Positions 31,703 to 41,792 of a stretch of DNA of 64,000 nucleotides are shown here, one piece after another; position 1 is the first letter of the stretch; each line of letters begins with the position of its first letter. The notes beneath the pieces were generated by a model. It had not been told where the DNA came from, did not search any database, and saw only the letters and a program-made list of their open reading frames with translations. Made by a program: the position numbers and the translations under genes. The stretch comes from Zygnema cylindricum (lineage: Eukaryota > Streptophyta > Zygnematophyceae > Zygnematales > Zygnemataceae), in contig JBBHKE010001045.1 of the NCBI GenBank assembly GCA_037447655.1, forward strand, positions 50,538 to 114,537. The letters are read 5' to 3'.

Positions 31703-34700
31703 GGTTATGGGCCCACCCTCTAGGGTGCCCATCTTCAACAGATGTGGGTTAATTTATTGGGAAACCCTGATGATAAGGGATTTGTGTAAAAAACGATACT
31801 TGGGTATTGTCAGTGGACAAGTGAAATGCCCACCTTAGGGAATCCCACCAGGGTACAATAGAGTGAGGTGTTTTACAGCAGCATTTGCTCCAACGGATGA
31901 GGCAGACGATGGAGACAAAAGTGTGTTCAAAAAAGGGAAAGAGAAGGAGACACCTCTTACCGCTATCGCCACGGCACCCGAAGCGGCAGCCGTGAAGACC
32001 GAGGAAAACTATATTCAAATGTGGGAATACATAAACAAGGCTAAAAAATATTATATTCTGAGGCACCTTACCTAAGCTTTGGCAACCTCCCATCTTCACA
32101 TTCTCAAGGTCGAGGAGTTGTGGGGGACTTTAGTGGATATCTATAGAGTTGGTACCATTCATGAGCTCTAGTTGGCCGAGCAAAGCTTAGAGGATTATAC
32201 TCACAAACGGGGAAATATGTTAGACTACTGTAATAATCTCTCTTGTTTGTATATGGAGATAGAGTGCCGGGTGGACAGGTACAATGAAGATGAAAGTCAA
32301 TTGCCTCATGATAAAGTTGCCTGAGGAGTAGGAGAACATAGTGTACCGAGTGGAAGAAATGGATGACAGTTCTTGGAAGTGGAATACAGTGGTATGGATG
32401 ATACTAGTGCAGGATAACACTATTGAGTTTCAAAGAGGAAGAAAGAGTATTCAAGCTCTAGCTGCAGGATGGTGGGGGAAAGATGCAAGGAAGTCGTACA
32501 CCAACTTCAAAGGAGAAAGAGATAAGCCTGGAGGACCGAGGCTCCTAAAGGGTCTTTGTCATTTTTACATAAAACTGTGACACTTCATGGCGGAATGTAC
32601 TCAGCTGTCAGAGCTAAGGCTCCAAAAAAACCATGGAGGGGGTTCTTCTAGAGGAAAAAAGAATGCACTTGTGGGAAGACAGGGAAGACCCAAGAGGAAG
32701 AGTCCTCTGAGGAGGAGTATAGGGAGCTCCTTCTTGACAAAAATCTATAGGAGAAGGACATCCCTCGAAAAACAGAAGTGTGGTCTTGGAGCAAATCGAG
32801 AGGCTCCTAAAAAAGGATGGATCATCAATTCAGGTGCATCTATGCATATGTGTCATGACAGGCACCTCTTTACCAAGCTAAAAATGATCCCTACCGTAGA
32901 GATACATTTTAGAGATGGGAGAGTAGTTACCATAGATCTAGTGGGTTTGGTAGATCTGAAAGTTTTAGTGGAGGGTAAGACGTCTATACTCCCATTCTAA
33001 GATGTACTCTACATTGTTCAATTGAGTAAAAATCTTGTCTCTACCTTTGTATTAGATGATAAGGAATTTGATACCTTTACTAGAAAGGGAGTCTTCACAG
33101 ATAAGTATGGGGATGAAGGCTATTTCACTTCAGAGAAAGGTAGCAAATGGATGTTTAGGCTTAACCTGAGTAATGAAAAGAAAAATGCTTACTATGTTGG
33201 TGTCCCAAACTTGATGATTTGGCATAAGCGGTTGGGGCATGTGAATTTTGATAGGTTAAGGGAAATGAAGAAGCTTGGTGTACTAGAAGGCATTCAGTTT
33301 GGGGATAATGAAATGATAGATGATTATAGTGGTTGTGCCCAAGGTAAGGCTCACAGACTCCCTTTTCCCAAAACTGCCACGTATACAGGTGATAAAGTAC
33401 TAGATCTGGTCCACACAGATATCTGGGGACTTACAAAAGTACCTTCGGGTTGAGGGAAGAGGTTTATCTTGACAATTACTGATGACTGGTCTAGATATTC
33501 TAGAGTCTACTTCCTAAAAACAGAGTGTGAAACGCCAGCTTACTTCAAAGAATATAAAGCTTGGAGTGAGAAGTTGCACGGGACCCCCATTATGAGAATA
33601 AGGAGTAATAATGGGGGAGAATATACCTCTAACCAGTTTTAGAAATACTTTAAGGATGGCGGAGTGAACATCAAAAAACTGTACCGAAAAATCCAGAACA
33701 AAATAGGGTAGCAAAGAGGTTAAACCCGACTCTAGGAGATAGGGTACGTAGTATGGTGGCCGACAAGAAGATAGGAAAAAGGTTTTGGGTAGAAACCATG
33801 AACTGTGCTAACTACATGAAGAATAAAGTCCTTATGAAAGATGGGTTGGAAGGAAACCAGGAATGTTTTACCTAAAAGCATTTCGTAGTCAAGTTTTCAG
33901 TTTTAGTCTTGACACGGATAGGAAAAACTGGAAACTAGATGCTAAGGGGAAACCTTGATATTTTGTGGGATATGATGAGGATGTCAAGGGATATAGAGTC
34001 TATAACTTAGCTAAACAAGATATCATTCTGGTAAAGTACCTAGTTGTCATGGATTAAGGGAAATCATTTGATCCCTTCAAATATACTAAGAAGATAGGAA
34101 TTAGTTTTGAGTCAGATAATGACAAGGACTCCGATCTTCCCGAAAGAGACGTGAGTGAAAAAGTTATTGCAGATTGAACGGAGGTCCAAGATGGGGGAGA
34201 TATACCAAAGCTCCCCATATCCTTACGGACTCCGAAGAGATAGAGGAGGAGGAGCCAGAACCAGCTTCCATGGATATAGGAGTCGATGAGACAGTGACGA
34301 GGTATTCGAGACTTCCCTCTATTCCGGCCTTGGATTTTGAGGGAGGACAAAAAAGAAGCAAAAGGCTATAAGAATAATAGGCCGCTCACAAGGTATAACT
34401 AAGTTGTCTCACCCTGATGAGCCTAAATCATACTCGTAGGCAATGAACAATCCAAAGAAAGACAAATGGGTTAGAGTCATAAATGATGAGATAGCCTCCA
34501 TCATGGAAGCAAATACTTGGGAGCTGGTGGGCAGTCCTCCGGATAGAAAAATCGATCGGGTGCAAATGGGTGTTTAAACTGAAACTGAACCCAAATAATA
34601 CCGTTAAAAGATATAAGGCTCGGTTGGTAGTAAAAGATTCACCCAAAAGGAAAGGATATACTATGAGGAGACTTTGCTCTTGTTTATCGGTTCCATCAAT

Positions 34701-35520
34701 AAGGATTCTCCTCAATCTAGTAGCAGCGTAAGACATGGAAATACATCAGATAAATATTATGACCGCCTTCCTCAATAGTGAGCTAGAGGAACAAATATTC
34801 ATCCGGCAACTAGAGGGTTTTGTGGAGGAAAATGATGAGAGTAAAGTCTCCATGCTCATAAAGTCTTTATATTAACTGAAGCAGGCTCCCAGTCAATGGA
34901 ATAAAAAACTAGATGAGTTTCTCACCGATCTAGGATATATCCAGATCACTTATGGCCATTCTATTTATATGTTTGAAGATGAGAATGGTGTTGTTTTCAT
35001 TGCAATTTATGTGGATGATTTGCTGGTGTTAAGTAAGTCTATAGAAAAGATCAATAACTTAAAGAAATATTTTGGAAGCAGGTTTGACATGAAGGATTTC
35101 GGGGAGGCAAGATTTATCGTGGAAATTCAAATGGAAAGAGATAGGGGGGGAAAAGATTATTACACTTACTTAGAAAGAAGTTATAGGGAATATGCTTGAA
35201 AAATTCCATATGGAAAAGGCAAACAGTTGTACCACTCCCATAGACTTGAAAAAAATAAGTGATTCGAGTGTAGAAGGAGGATGGATAATCTTAGATGATT
35301 AGATGCGTCTAGAAAAGAGACTGTTTATGAAGACTATTCCTTACAGGCAGGTTATAGGAAGCTTAATTTACTTTATGAATTGTACTAGGCTGGACATAGT
35401 GGCAACAGTTGAAGTCCTTAGTAGGAGTCTTAATGATCATAGGAAGAGAGATTTGGAGGAAGCCAACAGAGTCATAGGATATCTGGTGGGAACCAAAGAT
35501 TTATGGTTGCATTTGAGAGG
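31683..35520 (+). pseudogene. Copia E6 gag-pol, decayed, 3' truncated
   Basis: Gag opens in the LTR (MGDRELQVMGPPSRVPIFN). Gag 31683-32700 with a ruined zinc knuckle (CHFYIKL, stop, HFMAEC near 32555-32600). Protease near 32820 reads INSGAS: the catalytic Asp is Asn. GAG-pre-integrase 33160-33360 has intact HHCC spacing except one Cys changed to Tyr (DYSGCAQGK). Integrase HTDIWGL (about 33415) then a stop, SNNGGEY (about 33605, catalytic Asp to Asn) and broken boxes; post-integrase 33860-34350; reverse transcriptase 34440-35200 with YVDDLL; RNase H starts and is cut at 35520 by a minus-strand LTR piece. No 3' LTR of E6 is left. Confidence 0.87.
31703..31717 (+). other. Half-tRNA primer-binding site (E6)
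   Basis: GGTTATGGGCCCACC, identical to the E2 site, directly after the LTR end and inside the Gag frame. Confidence 0.8.
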
Positions 35521-35743
35521 TGTAACTCTGAGACCTCCATTCGTCGTCAGAGTAGGCAGCTCACAAGAAGCTAATCTAGATAGTGCCGACTCCAAAATTA
35601 TATAAACCTAAATAATTGACCCCTTGACAATCAAATCCCCATTACAGCTTCACCCCTATGAAAAAATACTTTTTGTCAGCTTAGTTCCACCACAGAATGC
35701 AAAGTTAGAATATGAATTTTGGATAACTTCCCCACTTTGACTT
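35521..35743 (-). repeat. Copia LTR 3' fragment, minus strand
   Basis: Minus-strand end ATGGAGGTCTCAGAGTTACA at 35521, the conserved Gag-start terminus. The 223 bp align with the last 220 bp of the solo LTR at 22915-24009 (shared ATTCTAACTTTGCATTCTGTG and TTGATTGTCAA-type words), so the two form an inverted repeat about 12 kb apart. It stops where the gypsy LTR begins. Confidence 0.75.
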
Positions 35744-35982
35744 TGTCGAGCGTGCCTGGAAAATATAAGGTGAGGCCCATAGCCCACCTTAGTCGATGTG
35801 GGAGTCTTCCAAATGCACCCCGGATGCGATGCTTCCCATGATAGTGAACATGCCCATTTCTGCCACCAAATTCTCCGGGGAAATGCATGCAAAACAAAAT
35901 AGAAAATGGAGCCCGCATATGGGATGAAAGCGTGGGGAGGTGAAAAAGATACCCTAAACCCCCTTTTAGGACTGATATCCCA
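35744..35982 (-). repeat. Ty3/gypsy E7 3' LTR
   Basis: About 239 bp: minus start TGGGATATCAGTCC preceded by the purine tract AGAGGGGGAGAAAT, end GGCACGCTCGACA. A TATATTTTCC box lies near 35755-35765. It lies against a copia LTR fragment, so E7 appears to have inserted there; the other junction is lost. Confidence 0.65.
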
Positions 35983-36009
35983 ATTTCTCCCCCTCTTAGT
36001 CCTCCCTGA

Positions 36010-38850
36010 CTAAGATATAATTTCACCTGCCCAATTCATAGTTCCCAAATAACCAAGGACCTTGGGGTTTGGTGTGTGGTACCAAAAAGGACGGGATACA
36101 AGTTGCATGCCAGCATGGGCTGCATCTGTTCCAGACCAAGACACGCCCAGTGAGGATGACGGCGTGTAGTCTGAGGAGCAAGAAGGAGGATCGGCAAAGT
36201 AAGTTAGATGGAAAGTGGGTTCGTCTTCTAATCCTCGAAGGTGGTAAGGGGCTACATTGATCTGATTCTCCTTAATTCTCCTTGATTCTCCGGCCATCTT
36301 CTCCTTCCAAGGTAAGGACCTCTTTATTGGAAACCTCCACCACTTTTAAAATCACTCGCCCGACAAAAATATCTAATGTTTCTTTTTTCTGCTGCATGCA
36401 GTACACAAAGTCTCCGGGCATGAATTGACTTTGTCGAGGTACATAGTTCTCGCTCTTGCGTTGAAAATACCATAACTAATCTCGATGTTGCGCTGCCTGT
36501 AAATTCCCCATGGCGAGAGGCATCTCTTGGTGGAACACTTTGGCTTTGTCAGCGATCAATTTCTCGAATGTCCCCTGATTATCCATTTCCGGAAGGACAA
36601 CTGTTTGAGCCGAAGCACCGCCGGGGAGGATGGGATGTCATCCAAATAAACTGAAGTAACGATATAGAAATGGAGAGAGGATTGACTGCTGAACCTGTAT
36701 CCCATGGCAATCCACGCCACCTGCCTGTCCCACTCCCCCAAATCTTCTTCAATTGCATATTTCAGTAGTGACCGCTTCACTATCTCAACGCACCTTTCCG
36801 CCAAACCGTCGGCTTGGGGGTGGTCGCGACTGGTAAGTCGATGGTCGATGAGACATTTCTCCAAAAGGGTTAAGAATTCTCCGGCAAATTTAGATCCTTG
36901 ATCTGTCAGAACCTCTGCAGGCGCTCCAAACTGTGAGAACACTCTCTCTGAAAGAAGGCATCTACAATAGCTTTGAACTCTTTCCGGGGAAAAACCACGA
37001 CTCTATCAATTTAGAAAAATGTTCGATCATTACCAGCACAAAGCGATTCCCCCGTCAGTTGGTTTGAAGAGGCCCTAAAAGATCCAAATACCATCGATAA
37101 AACATCCCTCGGATGGGAAGATAATGAAGCTCGGTCCCGCCTTTTTTGTCAAAAGTTGCTTTAACCCGATCGCAGGAAGAGCGAGTTTGCACAATTCGGT
37201 TGACTTGGGTCCGCAACCCGTGCCACCAATAAGATCCTATGACCATATAAGTGGTCATTTTTGTCCCGAAGTGCCCGCGTTTCTGATAGAGACGGGTGAT
37301 CAGAGTTTTCTGATCGCGAGGGGAGGAACCACTTTCGTTGTTCCATCAACCCAATTTCAGAGGAGAATACCTCAGTCCAAGTCATACGCCGCCATCCGAG
37401 TCTGCACATGGGAAAATTAAACTCCAGCCAAGTGGGAAAGAGAAGATCCCTGCAAGATGGATTGTAGAGAATCGGGATCATTCCAAATATCTTTCCGTCC
37501 GGTTCTTATCAGTGCATGCCCTTCTCTGTCCGCCCCAAAAGTGGACAATTCCCCCCCAGATCGGGGAAGCCAGATTAAAGCCGAAGAGGCTCAAATAAGT
37601 CCTAGACTGATCTTCGGATCCTCATCTTGACGTGCTCCGGTGGAATCCAAAGTGGAGGGATCACGATTTCGGCTCAGTCCGTCGGCATTCCCGTGGATTT
37701 CCCTTGCTTGGTGGATAATACTGAAGTCTTATTCCTGCAAGATCAGAACGCATCTGGCCAGTTTGCCAATCAGCTTACTATTTTCCATGATCCATTTCAA
37801 GGATTGGTGGTCGGTAATCATGGTTAAATAGACCTCGTACAAATAAGGCCGGAAATGTTGGGTTGCCCAAACAGCTGCGAGGAGCTCTCCGTGGTAAATG
37901 TAATAATTTCCCTCCGCTCGGCTAATGCTCCGGCTGGCGTAAGCAACCGCATATTCAGCTCCGACATCATCGACTTGAGCCAGAACTGCTCCCAATCCAA
38001 ACCTGCTCGAATCAGTATAAAGGAGGAAAGGCCTCTACTGATCAGGCATCCGGAGTCAGGGTGTTGTTTCAGAGCATCTTTCAAGAACTGGAAGGCGATT
38101 TGTTGCTCTTCGGCCCATTGCCATTCTTAGTCCTTCCCGAAAAACTGATTGAAGCACTGGGCTTGACTACTGAACTCAAGGATAAAGTGTCGATAGTAGT
38201 TGGCCAAGCCCGAAAGGTGCGAAGGGCGGAGATGTCCTGCAGTGGGGGAAGAGCGTCAAAGGCTGCCACCTTGACCATGTGGGGGACCCACAGTCCCGAG
38301 AGTCACCTCATGTTCGAGGTAAATGATTTTCTGCACCCCAAAAATGCCTTTGCCCGGGTGACATTTCAAGCCCGGTGCTTGGAGCGTCGCAGAAAAATTT
38401 GGATAAGCTGTAGGTGTTCCTCAAAAGTCTTTGAGAATATGATCACATCATCAATATAGAAACGGGCACAATCGATTCGTCGCAACGCTTTGTCCATTAC
38501 CCGTTGGAATTTGGCGGGTGCATTTTTCAGCCTAGAGGGCATATAAATCCATACATACAGTCGGGAACCTGCCCAAAATGTTGTTCGCTCTAGGTGCTTC
38601 CGTTCCATGGCGATCTGGTGGAAACTGTTCTTCATGTCCGGAGTAGAGTAGAAAGTGGAACCAGCAAGAGGGTCAAATATCTCTTCCGGAGATAGCATCG
38701 GATATCGGTGAGAGATGGTGGCCGTGTTCAGCATGCGATAATCTCCACACATTCGGAATTCTACAGTTTTCTTGGACGTGTCCTTTTGGGGAGGGAGAAC
38801 TGTCAAGGAAGGGAACCCATGGAGTCCAATACTTTTATGAACCAATCCGG
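36010..38850 (-). pseudogene. Ty3/gypsy E7 pol fragment (RT, RNase H, integrase)
   Basis: Reads right to left. Reverse transcriptase 38850-38370: FRMCGDYRMLNTATI, DMKNSFHQIAMER, NAPAKFQRVMD and the catalytic FYIDDVIIFSK. RNase H about 37995-37735: VAYASRSISRAEGNYYIYHGEL and ITDHQSLKW. Integrase zinc region about 37260 (GSYWWHGLRTQVNRIV), then a core with LTDQGSKFAGEF (36900) and HPQADGLAERCVEIVKR (36800). The post-integrase part near 36430-36300 has PGDFVYCMQQKKETLD and LTLEGEDGRR. The RT to RNase H to integrase order is that of Ty3/gypsy. Protease, gag and 5' LTR are absent, and stops and frame changes break it at many points. Confidence 0.88.
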
Positions 38851-40827
38851 CTTGACGCATGAAGATCTTATTAGCGTGATTTTGGCAGGATTACCACCCA
38901 GTTTTGAATCTTTTGTTGGTACGGTTGACAAAAATCCTGCAAATGTCACGCTACCGGACTTAACTAATCAACTGTTCTATGAAGAAAGTAGACAAAGACT
39001 TAAAAAGCATGTGACATCATCTGACGCCACAACACTTATTACTCTTGTCCTTATAAAATCTTTTACAAGTGTTGCAGGATCTTCCAATTTTTGCAGATAC
39101 TGCAAAGAGAAAGATCATCTGATCGACGCGTGTCCAGTTCTCGCTCGCAAACGTGAACGTGCGTCAGGTGGTGGCGGCGGCGGTCAAAACAATTACAACG
39201 CTCCAAATCCAAGAGCGCCGCCAAATCCATCTGTCGCGTACAATCCGGTTGGACACGCGACTCCAGCATACATTACTCCTTCGTATGGTCCTTACGGACC
39301 TCCTCCCCCATGGTACAATATGTCGCCACATTTCCAATTTGCGCCAACTGTACCTCCTCCACTCCTTCAGTTTGACATAACATATCTGGACGTACCGCCT
39401 ATTAACCATAACAATTCCGCACCAGCTCCCATTCCTCCAATCGACTATGGGTACGCTTTCAATACTTCAGGTAACAATAATGATTGGTTAATAGATTCTG
39501 GTGCCTCCCAGCACATGTCATGCTCTAAATCTATCATGACAAATCTTGTTATGCTTTCCTCTCCTTTACACATTTTACTTGGAGATAACTCTGTCCTAAC
39601 AATTTTGTTGGACAGGTGGCCATAAACCCGAGTAGTTCCGAGCCACTCATTTTGGAGAACGTTTACTACGTTCGCCAACTCAAAAAAAATATTTTTTTCT
39701 TTGGGTACGACAATTAAAAATGGTAGTTTTGGAATCATTTCCGCAACTGACGTCCAGTTTTTTTCGTCAATCCTTATTTTTCCTTGGAAAAGGAATTAAA
39801 TGTGGTAATCTCTATATGTTAAAATCCTTTAGAGATCTAGCGCATACAAATGTAGCAAAATCTTCCCCTTTTTGTTTCCACAAATGGCATTTGAGATATG
39901 GCCATTTAAATAGCCAAAGTTTAGTGTCTTTTAGTAAAGGCCTAATTTTAGGCTTAGACCCATATGATGCAAAACATCTTGATTTTTGCCATGGATGTAT
40001 TATTGGCAAGATGCCCCGATTACCTTTTCCAACAAGCTTTTCTGAATCAAACTCTCCCCTTGATTTAATTTCCAGTGATGTATGTGGACCTATGAGGGTA
40101 CCAAGCTTGAGTGGATTTGTATATTTCATTTCCTTCATTGATGATTACTCAAGATTTACTCATGTATATATCTCATTAAAAACAAATCTGAGGCTTTTAC
40201 TCACTTCAAACATTTTAAGTCACTCGTCGAAAATCAATTCTCCTCTCGGAGAAAAATGTTAAGAAGTGATAATGGGGGGGAATATATATCTCATGAATTC
40301 AATGAATTCTTAGCATCATGTGGCATAATTCATGAATTATGTGCCCCACATACACCTCAACAAAATGGGGATGCTGAAAGACTTAACCGAACCTTTGCCG
40401 ATATGGCACGATCAATGATGCATTTTGCTATGTTACCTCAATCCGTTTGGGCCGTAGCATTACTAACGGCTTGTTATGTTCGCAATAGGTCACCCACATC
40501 GACCCTAAAAAACAAGACTCCTTTTGAGGCATGGCATAAAAGGAAACCAAATGTCTCCCACTTCCGTATTTTTGGAAGCTAGGCTTACTACAAAAATCTT
40601 ACAAATACCGATGGAAAATGGGGTGCGAAAGCCATAAAAGGTATATTTGTTGGTTACCCCCCCCACTCCACAGCATATTGAATATATTGCCTTAAAACAC
40701 ATCGTATTGTTGTTTCACATGATGTCATTTTTAATGAAGACCCATTAATTCGCCAACTCGTACCAAATCTACCTGACACACCTCTCACCGTTGATTTCCA
40801 TACGGATATATTTTTTCCGGAGATCCT
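38850..40827 (+). pseudogene. Copia E8 (other lineage) gag-protease-integrase
   Basis: Different lineage from E1-E6 and E9. Gag: HEDLISVILAGLPPSFESFV, an intact zinc knuckle CRYCKEKDHLIDAC (about 39093), a Gly run and a Pro/Tyr-rich linker; protease DWLIDSGASQHMS (about 39482, catalytic triad intact); GAG-pre-integrase with HKWHLRYGHL and CHGCIIGK (39880-40010); integrase SSDVCGP (about 40075), RSDNGGEYISHEF (about 40262), PQQNGDAERLNRT (about 40357); post-integrase to 40827. Breaks are near 39620, 40262 and 40580. The left side fuses to E7; the right side is cut by E9. No LTR of its own is visible. Confidence 0.85.
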
Positions 40828-41025
40828 TGTTGAAATTAAAGGTATTTTCTAGGTTATTTAATTAAGTTAAATAGGAGCAGGAAAAAGCAGAGGCAGCCTT
40901 CTTCTAACTTCTCTCTCTAGCCCTCATACTTGTCGTAGTCACTAAAGGCTGGAGAGGAAGCTAGAGCCATGGCTGCCTATGCTCCTTCTTGTCAGAAGGC
41001 AGATCATTGGTAAACTTACCAAAAG

Positions 41026-41105
41026 GATTGACAGACCCAGGATTTGATCCCAGTACCTACTGTCCGTTAATCTAGCCGATAGTCTTAACCTGTAGTCTAA
41101 GACCA
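41026..41105 (-). other. Antisense tRNA-like block in the E9 LTR
   Basis: On the minus strand it reads like a decayed tRNA: a D-arm-like CTACAGGTTAAGACTA, then the T-arm CTGGG-ATCAAAT-CCTGG with a five-pair stem including two G-U pairs and a B-box-like core GGATCAAATCC. It lies about 200 bp inside the LTR start, as in the other type A/B/C LTRs. It is not a functional tRNA gene. Confidence 0.55.
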
Positions 41106-41341
41106 GTGCTGAAGTATAGAGGGTACGATAGCTACTTCAAGATAACAAAATAGAGAAGTTCGGTTAACTAACAAACGGACCACAATCACACAGACACAGT
41201 TAAATAGAATTACACTTAAAAGTACTGTTTTTATTTTAAACGGCTATAAATTAAGGCCGACATCAATCCAACGACGGAGAAAGAAGCCAGCATCGCGGAA
41301 TGATCTATTTGGCGGTTTGCGGTCATAGCCACACCGGGTGA

Positions 41342-41590
41342 CACGTGGCAGCATGACATTGGATGACGGCATCTTCGGGACATACTATGGCGAACGCGGA
41401 TATGGCAAGCGTCGTCTTTTTGGCCATGTCGTACAATGGCCGTACAAAAAGTACTCCGGACAAAGTACCTGTCTGTACTATACACTTAATTGATTGGCTC
41501 CGTACATCAGTAGTAAAGGGTTTAAAGAGGGGTTAGAACTTAGGAAATTAGAGGTAGTCGACTCTCTCCCAGAGAGCTTCTGTATAAAAG
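41342..41590 (+). promoter_or_regulatory. E9 LTR promoter cassette
   Basis: In order: G-box CACGTGG, GTACAATGGCCGTAC plus AAAAAGTAC (three GTAC cores), ATTGG, TATAAAAG. The same order recurs in the other type A/B/C LTRs here. GTAC is the core bound by plant SBP/SPL factors and copper-response regulators; CACGTG is bound by bZIP/bHLH factors. Regulation is inferred from these cores only. Confidence 0.6.
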
Positions 41591-41617
41591 GTCATCTTTG
41601 ACCATTGATAATTTACT

Positions 41618-41668
41618 GCTCAGGGGAGCAAATTCAAGGATTCTTTTTGTGGCAGACTCAACGGAGTT
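41618..41668 (+). other. E9 5' leader hairpins H1 and H2
   Basis: H1 GCTC-AGGG-GAGC (41618-41629) and H2 GACTC-AACG-GAGTT (41655-41668, closing G-U) lie between the TATA box and the Gag ATG. The third hairpin of the other copies is not clear here. Equivalent hairpins with changed but still pairing stems occur in the related LTRs of the window. Confidence 0.65.
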
Positions 41669-41792
41669 AACTCTTTCAAGGGGTGCACTTTGGTTGGTCT
41701 GTATATTGTATGGGTGTCAGCTATACTTGTACAAAAACACGGGGTTGAGGTCATCCTAGAGGCTTCTAACAAGTTGCCTGCTTTGAGTACGA

